Part shown: piece after piece, positions 1 to 5,243 of the stretch | Numbering within the stretch: position 1 is the first letter of the stretch | Layout of the letters: each line of letters opens with the position of its first letter | Source of the DNA: a bacterium | GTDB taxonomy: Bacteria > Chloroflexota > Dormibacteria > UBA8260 > Bog-877 | Length of the DNA stretch: 10,164 nt | Reading direction: 5' to 3' | Assembly (NCBI GenBank): GCA_021802115.1 | Contig: JAKABA010000138.1 | Coordinates: forward strand, 1 to 10,164 | Notes under the pieces: model-generated | The model's database searches: none | What the model was told of the DNA's origin: nothing | The model's input: the letters and a program-made list of their open reading frames with translations, nothing else | Translations under genes and position numbers: made by a program

Positions 1-1034
1 CCTTCCGGCAAGGAGAGCGACTGTATCGAACCGGTGACCGGGGAACATGGCGGGCGGACGGCGCCCTGCTCTTTGGGGGTCGGACCGACGGACAGGTGAA
101 GATCCGCGGAAACCGGATCGAACTCGCTGAGATCGAGCTGGCCTTGATGCGACGGGCCGGACTCGCCCAAGCGCGGGTGCTGGTGCGACCGGATGCGATG
201 GGGGACCCGTCTCTCGTGGCCTATGTGGTCGGAGCGGGGAGTCAGCCGCCGCCAAGCAGAGCGCAATTGAGGCGGACTCTTCAGGAGGTGCTGCCCGCTT
301 ACATGATCCCCGCCGAGTTCATGGTGGTCGACTCCCTGCCAGTCACGGCGGCCGGCAAGGTTGACGTCGCGCGCCTCCCCGGGATGGCGGTGGAGGCGGC
401 GCCACGCGAGTTGAAGTGCGAACTCTTCCTCGTCGCAGCCCATGCCGGCGACTCCCCCACCCTGGAAAGGTTCGCCTCCGCCCTGAAGCCGGCCCTGTCG
501 GCCACCGTGCTGCCGGCGCCGGAGGCGCTTGGACACGGCCCGGGCGAGGCTCCTTCGGAGCTTGCAGTGGCCGTTCTGGCCGCCCTGCGTTCGGCTCGAC
601 CAAGGGGACCGTATCTCCTCGCTGGGTATCGGCAAGGCGGCCCCGTTGCCTACCAGATCGCCACCTGGCTGGACTCTGGCGGCGAAGAGGTCGCCTGGCT
701 TGGCCTGTATGAGTCCCCGTGCCATGGGGCGGCCCGACGGGCGCGGAGGTGGGACCTTGCCAGTTGGCGCGGGTCGCCCTCGCACGGCGACGGGCGGGAC
801 GGAACCGGGAGCGATGTCGGAACGCGCGGGGAGGGCAACGCATTGCCGCTGAGCCTCTTCGCCAGCGGCGCAGTCTACAGCTCTTCCCGGAGCCCAACTC
901 TGGGGTGGGAGTCGGTTCACCGCGGCCGGATTACCCCGCACCGGCTGGGCACCGACCCGCTCCTGTCCGGTGGCCTGCAGCAAGCCGTCCGGATGACCCT
1001 CGAGCGCCTCCGGCGCGACGGGGTCGCACCCTAG
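1..1034 (+). CDS. NRPS C-terminal fragment: adenylation domain end plus degenerate thioesterase-like domain (5' partial)
   Basis: The reading frame is open from the left edge (first full codon at 3) to the TAG at 1032-1034. The first ~125 codons are the C-terminal part of an NRPS adenylation domain: core A7 is YRTGDR (nt 24-41), A8 is GRTDGQVKIRG followed by NRIEL and EIE (from nt 78), and A10 ends in GKVD with its lysine at nt 357-359. Such domains activate an amino acid as the aminoacyl-AMP. Only about ten residues later a thioesterase-like alpha/beta-hydrolase segment begins (ELFLVAAHAG, later GPYLLAG). No LGGxS-type carrier motif lies between them, so the PCP is missing. The nucleophile elbow reads GYRQGG (Arg codon 630-632) instead of GxSxGG. 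Near the C-terminus GTDPLL stands where GDHxxML would be expected, so serine and histidine are both gone. The domain is about 205 residues, slightly short for the family. It is either a decayed module or a non-catalytic domain. The NRPS assignment is firm; the fate of the TE is inference. Confidence 0.87.
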   Translation, partial: FRQGERLYRTGDRGTWRADGALLFGGRTDGQVKIRGNRIELAEIELALMRRAGLAQARVLVRPDAMGDPSLVAYVVGAGSQPPPSRAQLRRTLQEVLPAYMIPAEFMVVDSLPVTAAGKVDVARLPGMAVEAAPRELKCELFLVAAHAGDSPTLERFASALKPALSATVLPAPEALGHGPGEAPSELAVAVLAALRSARPRGPYLLAGYRQGGPVAYQIATWLDSGGEEVAWLGLYESPCHGAARRARRWDLASWRGSPSHGDGRDGTGSDVGTRGEGNALPLSLFASGAVYSSSRSPTLGWESVHRGRITPHRLGTDPLLSGGLQQAVRMTLERLRRDGVAP

Positions 1035-1787
1035 TTGCCCCTGCACCCGGGCTCACCCTGGGGCCGCCTTGCGGCCGATGAGGTCCAGGCCTGGGTGACG
1101 ACCCTGCCCGACGCGTCGTGTCTTCCGCCGGGATGGGAGCGGGCCCTGTGCCCTGCCGACCTTATCCGCGCCCAGCGCTTCCGCCGCCGCTCCGATGGTG
1201 TCCGCTTCCTGCACTCCCGGTGGTGGCTGCGCACACTGCTGGCTTCTCACCTCGGCGTCGCTCCTGGAGCTTTGCAGTTCGCAACCAACCAGTACGGCAA
1301 GCCCCATCTGACTTGGCCGGCGGGCGCCGGACTCCACTTCAACCTGTCACATTCGGGAGCGCTCGCGGCGATCGCGGTCTCGAGGTCGTGTCCCGTGGGC
1401 ATTGACGTGGAGCAGGTCACATCGGAGCCTCCGATCGCTGAGGGCGGGCTCAGCCGGTCGGAGCTAACAGCGCTCCGCTCCGCTTCATCACCCACGGAGC
1501 GGGCCGTGCTCTTCTACAGGATTTGGACCTGGCGCGAAGCCGTGATGAAGGCCGAGGGGACCGGGCTCGGCGGGACACCTCCGGAGTGGCCCCCTGGAAC
1601 TCTGTGGGACAGCCAATTCACAAGGGTCGTCATCGGCGCCAACCCCGAGCTCACGGTCGCCAACCTGGACCTCCAGGACGGGTGGACGGGCGCCATCGCG
1701 GCGCTGTCCTCCAGGGTCCGCCTCCCCACGACCCCACAACAGTTTGTCTTCCCGATTCCCGCGGTGGATCAGGTGACTTCCCGGTGA
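1035..1787 (+). CDS. Sfp-type 4'-phosphopantetheinyl transferase
   Basis: This 250-residue protein belongs to the Sfp/AcpS superfamily, which moves phosphopantetheine from CoA onto a serine of carrier domains in NRPS, PKS or fatty acid synthases. The family signatures are in order: a GKP motif at residues 88-90, HFNLSHS at 101-107, GIDVEQV at 122-128 with Mg-binding Asp124 and Glu126, and WTWREAVMKAEGTGL at 164-178 with Glu168 and Lys172. The length suits a two-lobed monomeric Sfp-type enzyme. The start is TTG at 1035, the base after the NRPS TAG. It is chosen because the first beta strand (EVQAW, residues 16-20) must be included; a GTG at 1095 would cut it off. The ribosome binding site is weak (a G-rich stretch near 1016-1022), so translation probably depends on coupling to the NRPS. 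Its natural partners would be carrier domains of this NRPS lying upstream of the window, since none is visible here. Confidence 0.92.
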   Translation: MPLHPGSPWGRLAADEVQAWVTTLPDASCLPPGWERALCPADLIRAQRFRRRSDGVRFLHSRWWLRTLLASHLGVAPGALQFATNQYGKPHLTWPAGAGLHFNLSHSGALAAIAVSRSCPVGIDVEQVTSEPPIAEGGLSRSELTALRSASSPTERAVLFYRIWTWREAVMKAEGTGLGGTPPEWPPGTLWDSQFTRVVIGANPELTVANLDLQDGWTGAIAALSSRVRLPTTPQQFVFPIPAVDQVTSR

Positions 1788-1964
1788 AAGTGATGACGCA
1801 ACGGTAACACTGAGCTGACCAGCCTATGCGACCTGCGACCCTTGGCCCACAGGGCGGGCAGGGCACCGGGGGGGGCACCACCCGAACTCGACCCGACTCC
1901 AAACTGCGAAGGAGGCATGTGAGCTACCCCGCCATCTCCGGCCAAGGCATCAGGAGGTTCGGCT
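1788..1964 (+). other. Intergenic region upstream of the GH5 gene
   Basis: These 177 bases separate the phosphopantetheinyl transferase from the secreted glycanase. A short tandem repeat (TGCGACC twice, 1827-1840) and a small GCCC-ACA-GGGC inverted repeat (1845-1855) are present, followed by a G-run at about 1868-1876. I find no convincing -35/-10 pair and no strong terminator. The last 55 bases contain two Shine-Dalgarno-like sites, described separately. The GH5 gene may have its own promoter here, but the sequence does not show it clearly. Confidence 0.5.
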
Positions 1965-1975
1965 TTGTGGTTTAG
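1909..1975 (+). promoter_or_regulatory. Possible short leader ORF with its own Shine-Dalgarno upstream of the GH5 start
   Basis: A strong AAGGAGG lies at 1909-1915. It is followed at once by ATG TGA (1917-1922), a start codon with an immediate stop, in the same frame as the GH5 gene. Shifted by two bases, a GTG at 1919 opens an 18-codon ORF (VSYPAISGQG...) that stops with TAG at 1973-1975, overlapping the first codons of the GH5 gene. The spacing from AAGGAGG is short (1 or 3 bases), so real translation is uncertain. It could be a coupling leader, or a remnant of an older start of the GH5 gene. Confidence 0.3.
1952..1957 (+). promoter_or_regulatory. Ribosome binding site deciding the TTG start of the GH5 gene
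   Basis: AGGAGG lies 7 bases before TTG at 1965-1967. No other start codon exists in this frame after the TGA at 1920-1922 until inside the signal peptide, so this site fixes the start. Confidence 0.75.
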
Positions 1976-3473
1976 CACCGGGCCCACCCGAGTATTCGTC
2001 GCCAGCGTGGGATCGCTGGGATACCTGGCCGCAGCAGCCTCGTTAATCAGCGGCGTTCCCACGCCTGCCCACTTGGGGGCCTCTACTTCACGGATGTCCG
2101 TGTCGATCGTGTCTCCTGCCTGGGGCAGCACCGTCTCCGGGGAGTTGCACGTTACGGGCCAGGTGCGGGACGCGGGCTCGGGCACAAGTGTGCTGCTCGA
2201 GATTGACGGCACGAGCGCCCAGGTGGTCCCCAGCCGCGCCGCCTGGGGGGCCACCGTCGACACCAAGGTCTTCTCCAACGGACCGCTTCACCTCACCGCC
2301 GTGGCCGTGGATGGCCCGGGCCTCACCGCCCGCGCATCGACGGTCGTAACTGTCGCCAACCTCGGCAAGGGTCCCAGTGCCCATCCCCGACCGTCCGTGT
2401 CCCCCCGCCCGGTCGCCTCGCCCGGGGGCGGGGTCCAGCCTTCGCCCACCGTCGCGACCCCGTCACCCACGAGTCAACCAACGCTGGGACCAACACCCAC
2501 TCCAGCCACCGGCGGTTCGGGCTTCGTGCGCGCGAGCGGCACCCAACTGACCCTGAACGGAGCTCCCTACCGCTTCGAAGGCCTCAACGTGTACAACGTC
2601 GCCTCCAATGGCGGCTGCGTACCCTACCTCAACCCCAATACCGCGCTGCAGCAGATCGGCTCCGGACAGAACGTGTTTCGCTTCTGGGCCTTTCAGCAGT
2701 TCGCAGTTGACAACGGAGCCTTCAACTGGGCCCCGTTCCAGAACGTGCTGAACGCCGCGGCCGCTCACGGCGAGCGGGTGATCATGGACCTGACCGACGA
2801 ATGGAGCTACTGCGACGGGGGCGCCAAAGCGCTGTCCTGGTACCAGACCGGGTACAAGGACACGGTCTTCCCGGGCGACATCGTGCCCTACCGCCAGTAC
2901 GTGGCCGATGTGGTGGCCCACTTCGCCAACAACCCCACCATTCTGATGTGGGAGCTGGTCAACGAGGCGCAGGCGGGCGGCTCCGGCGCCTGTGCCGCTG
3001 AGCCCGCCCCCTTCGATGCGCTGATGTCCTTCGGGAACGACATGGCGTCGCTGGTAAAGTCGATCGATCCCAACAACCTCCTCTCCTTCGGGGTCCAGGA
3101 CAACTCCTGTGGCACCTGGGGCGCGGACTATCAGCAGCTGAACGCGATTTCTGGGATCGACGTTTGCACCTATCACGACTATGGCTATCCGAACGATCCC
3201 CTGGGCAACCCGACAGCGCCCGACCTGGCCACGGCGATCCAGATGTGTCACGCGGACAACAAGCCCATCTTCGTGGGCGAGATGGGTATCGACCCGTCGA
3301 CCATCTCCCCATCCACCCTGCAGGAGCGCGCCAACCTGTTCCAGGCGAAGTTCAACGCGATGACCCAGGCCGGGGTGGTGGGTGAGCTGCTCTGGGACTT
3401 TACTCCCGTCGACCAGGGCAGCTACGAGATCGGGCCGGGGGATCCCGCCCTCAGTATTCTTGGCTCCTACTGA
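1965..3473 (+). CDS. Secreted GH5-type beta-glycanase (endo-mannanase/cellulase-like) with Ig-like domain
   Basis: The product is a 502-residue exported enzyme expected to cleave beta-1,4-linked polysaccharide such as mannan or a glucan outside the cell. The start is TTG with a well-placed AGGAGG. Residues 1-40 form a signal peptide: a short basic start, a hydrophobic core at about 10-29, and a possible cleavage near 39-40. Residues ~44-132 look like a bacterial Ig-like fold (VSIVSPAWGSTVSG at 46-59, then LEIDG at 78-82). Residues 138-186 are a Pro/Thr/Ser/Gly linker typical of modular glycanases. The catalytic (beta/alpha)8 domain covers ~187-502: GLNVYN (206-211), WELVNE (329-334) with acid/base Glu334, and PIFVGE (434-439) with nucleophile Glu439, followed by LLWDF at 475-479. 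Six cysteines in the catalytic domain (218, 283, 343, 382, 401, 428) suit an oxidising environment. The GH5-like fold is well supported; the exact substrate is not. An imperfect hairpin follows the stop. Confidence 0.88.
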   Translation: MWFSTGPTRVFVASVGSLGYLAAAASLISGVPTPAHLGASTSRMSVSIVSPAWGSTVSGELHVTGQVRDAGSGTSVLLEIDGTSAQVVPSRAAWGATVDTKVFSNGPLHLTAVAVDGPGLTARASTVVTVANLGKGPSAHPRPSVSPRPVASPGGGVQPSPTVATPSPTSQPTLGPTPTPATGGSGFVRASGTQLTLNGAPYRFEGLNVYNVASNGGCVPYLNPNTALQQIGSGQNVFRFWAFQQFAVDNGAFNWAPFQNVLNAAAAHGERVIMDLTDEWSYCDGGAKALSWYQTGYKDTVFPGDIVPYRQYVADVVAHFANNPTILMWELVNEAQAGGSGACAAEPAPFDALMSFGNDMASLVKSIDPNNLLSFGVQDNSCGTWGADYQQLNAISGIDVCTYHDYGYPNDPLGNPTAPDLATAIQMCHADNKPIFVGEMGIDPSTISPSTLQERANLFQAKFNAMTQAGVVGELLWDFTPVDQGSYEIGPGDPALSILGSY

Positions 3474-3480
3474 TCCGGAG

Positions 3481-3507
3481 GCGTTCGCCGAGAGGTTCGG
3501 CTGAAGC
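3481..3507 (+). terminator. Imperfect hairpin after the GH5 gene, possible terminator
   Basis: Starting 8 bases after the TGA, GCGTTCGCCGA pairs imperfectly with TCGGCTGAAGC around a GAGGT loop. The inner 5 base pairs (GCCGA/TCGGC) are perfect, and the outer part has two mismatches and a G-T wobble. There is no T-tract, so it would be a non-canonical or weak terminator, or simply a transcript-end hairpin. Confidence 0.35.
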
Positions 3508-3606
3508 AGGCGGGCGAGCGAACGGGCTCCAGGGGGCCACCACGGGAGCGCCAAGAGACGCGACTGGCCTCACTTTGTCGTTGGCCTGCGGCCGTGCCAC
3601 GTTGCG

Positions 3607-3801
3607 GTGGGCCGTCGCCCAACTGCCCCGACTGACTCCGCGAGTTTGAGCACCGCACACTGGAGCCGAGGGAGGGCTGCCCAGTGGCCAGCGGATGCCT
3701 CGGCCCCCGAGTTGGAGCTGATGATCCTCCGGCACCCTTGCCTCCGCCCCTTGGCCAATCGCCCAGGCCAAGTCGAGGCGTTCTCGGAGGGACGCAGGTA
3801 G
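3607..3801 (+). pseudogene. Possible relic of a transposase N-terminus
   Basis: A 64-codon open frame contains the segment PELELMILRHP (3706-3738). Its core resembles the ELxxLRHxLAxL segment common near the N-terminus of IS3/IS481-type and other integrase-core transposases in high-GC bacteria. The rest does not continue the family pattern in any frame that I can follow, and no inverted repeats or DDE motifs were found nearby. If real, it is a short, frameshifted remnant of an old insertion. The match is only about ten residues and may be chance. Confidence 0.2.
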
Positions 3802-3845
3802 CCGGATCCGACAGTGCCCCTCGCCGCTTTCAGGTGATTGGCGGA

Positions 3846-3865
3846 AGGGCGAGGGAGAGGGCGAG
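3846..3865. repeat. Direct repeat AGGGCGAG x2, 12-base period
   Basis: AGGGCGAG occurs at 3846-3853 and 3858-3865, separated by GGAG, about 130 bases before the GT4 start. The spacing is close to one helical turn, which would suit a dimeric regulator, but purine-rich GC sequence of this sort also arises by chance. Confidence 0.3.
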
Positions 3866-3991
3866 TAGGTACGGTCAGATCGATGCGTTACGCTTGGCGA
3901 TGCGCGCGACCGTGGCCCATCTGTCGGCGCACCCGCGACCTCGGGTCAGCCGGTGACCAGGGTTCCCAGCCATGCCATCAGGACGTAGTGT

Positions 3992-5239
3992 GTGACTCGC
4001 GCAGCCAGTGGACCCAGTGAATCGGCGCCCCAGGTGCAGGACCCACGCCAAGACGGAACATCGGTCTGCGTGGTGGGGCCGGGCACCCGCTTCCTAAGCG
4101 GGATCACCTACTACACGTTCGGCCTCGTCAGCGCCCTCGCCCCGCACCACCGAGTCTCAGCCATCCTTCTGAGACGGTTGCTGCCCAGGCGCCTGTACCC
4201 GGGACGCGAGCGCGTGGGAGCTGATCTCACAGCACTGCAGCTGCCCGCCTATGTCCCCGCAGCTGGCCGGGTCGATTGGTACTGGGGCCCGGGCATGTGG
4301 GAGGCGATCCGGCTGCTGCTGCGTCAGCGCCCCCAGGTGATGGTGTTGCAGTGGTGGAGCGGCGCCGTGCTACACACCTACCTCTTGCTGGCACTGGTGG
4401 CACGCTGGCTGGGAGTCTCCCTGGTCGTTGAGTTCCACGAAGTGCTCGACACCGGGGAAGACCGGCTGGGGTGGGTCCGCCGCTACGTCGACCTCTTGGG
4501 ACCACGTCTTTGGCATGCGGCCTCGGCGTTCGTGGTCCACAACCAGCACGACCGCAACTTGGTGGTGAGGCGCCACCACATCGACCAGCAACTCACGGTC
4601 CTGATTCCCCACCCAGGCTACGACCACCTCCAGGCCAGCCGCGGCGAGACGCAAAGCGGCCCGGTGCGCCTCCTCTTCTTCGGCGTGGTGCGGCCCTTCA
4701 AGGGCGTCGAAGACCTGATCACTGCGTTCGGCTTGGTGGCCCGCACCCGGCCGGGGGACTTCCAGCTGACGGTCATCGGCGAAACCTGGGAGGGTTGGAC
4801 TCAGCCAGAGGAGTTGATCGCCAGGTGTCCGGAACGCCAGTGGATCCGACGGGTGGCCCGCTACGTGACTGACGCTGAGGCGGAGGCAGCGTTCGGGGCC
4901 GCGGACGTCGTCGTCCTTCCATATCGACGTTGTTCGTCGAGCGGCCCCCTCCACATAGCCATGGCCATGGGGCTCCCGGTGGTGGCCACCAGGGTTGGAG
5001 GCATCCCCGAGGCGACGGCCTCCTACCCGGGAGCCGTCTTGGCAGAGCCGGCTGACCCCGAGTCCCTGGCCCGGGCCATCCTCGCAGCTGCCCAGCTACG
5101 CGGGCGTCGCTTCACGGGCGCCCCGAGCTGGCTGGAGACCGCCAGCAAGTACTCCGCCCTTTTCCAAGCGGTCCTCGCGGGATCGGTACCGGATCTGGAG
5201 GGCAGCCGTGGTGGTCACGAGGATGGAGCCGGCTCCTGA
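3992..5239 (+). CDS. GT4-type (GT-B fold) glycosyltransferase
   Basis: This 415-residue protein resembles retaining GT4 glycosyltransferases, which transfer sugars from NDP-sugars to polysaccharide, lipid or natural-product acceptors. The N-terminal Rossmann half opens with VCVVGPGTRFLSG (25-37). A hydrophobic stretch around 128-147 ends in VEFHE (146-150), and VVHNQ (181-185) follows the pattern of the domain linking strand. The C-terminal half has LLFFGVVRPFKG (227-238), with Arg234 and Lys237 placed to bind the nucleotide diphosphate. It then has ADVVVLPY (304-311) and SSSGPLHIAMAMGLPVVAT (315-333), followed by VGGIPE (335-340). The usual EX7E acidic pair is not evident: by spacing its positions fall at Cys314 and Ile322. 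Some GT4 branches carry such an SSG variant. The start is GTG at 3992, with AGGA at 3980-3983, just after an in-frame TAG at 3986-3988. It ends 4 bases from the convergent FAD gene. Donor and acceptor are unknown. Confidence 0.87.
   Translation: MTRAASGPSESAPQVQDPRQDGTSVCVVGPGTRFLSGITYYTFGLVSALAPHHRVSAILLRRLLPRRLYPGRERVGADLTALQLPAYVPAAGRVDWYWGPGMWEAIRLLLRQRPQVMVLQWWSGAVLHTYLLLALVARWLGVSLVVEFHEVLDTGEDRLGWVRRYVDLLGPRLWHAASAFVVHNQHDRNLVVRRHHIDQQLTVLIPHPGYDHLQASRGETQSGPVRLLFFGVVRPFKGVEDLITAFGLVARTRPGDFQLTVIGETWEGWTQPEELIARCPERQWIRRVARYVTDAEAEAAFGAADVVVLPYRRCSSSGPLHIAMAMGLPVVATRVGGIPEATASYPGAVLAEPADPESLARAILAAAQLRGRRFTGAPSWLETASKYSALFQAVLAGSVPDLEGSRGGHEDGAGS
5225..5236. repeat. Perfect 12-base palindrome at the convergent gene ends
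   Basis: GGAGCC/GGCTCC forms the last coding bases of the GT4 gene, immediately before its TGA and 8 bases from the stop of the opposing gene. It could fold as a 4-base-pair stem with a CCGG loop. With no T-tract on either strand it is at best a weak bidirectional stop signal, and it may only reflect codon use (Gly-Ala-Gly-Ser). Confidence 0.3.
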
Positions 5240-5243
5240 GGTC

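Larger units (their letters stand above)
3474..3991. other. 518-base stretch without a convincing gene
   Basis: This gap between the GH5 and GT4 genes holds only short overlapping open frames, none with a recognisable product or a good ribosome binding site. I see a hairpin just after the GH5 stop (3481-3507), a possible transposase relic around 3709-3735, an 8-base direct repeat at 3846-3865, and a small palindrome GCGT-T-ACGC at 3885-3893. A promoter for the GT4 gene must lie here if that gene is not read through from upstream, but no clear -35/-10 pair stands out. Confidence 0.6.

Noticed and set aside
343..897. Open frame of 184 codons on the - strand opposite the NRPS end
   Set aside because: The translation is Arg/Pro-rich and without motifs. 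The + strand frame carries A-domain and TE-like signatures.
1827..1840. Tandem TGCGACC repeat before the GH5 gene
   Set aside because: Two copies of a 7-base unit are too little to call a functional repeat in GC-rich sequence.
2376..2523. Repetitive Pro/Thr/Ser-coding stretch as a possible DNA repeat element
   Set aside because: It is in frame and explained as the flexible linker between the Ig-like and catalytic domains of the GH5 enzyme.
2463..3554. Open frame of 363 codons on the - strand opposite the GH5 gene
   Set aside because: The GH5 catalytic motifs on the + strand are unambiguous. The opposite frame has low-complexity composition and no family signature.
3684..3956. Possible 90-residue protein in the intergenic gap
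   Set aside because: It has a GTG start without a ribosome binding site, no family resemblance and a composition like random GC-rich DNA.
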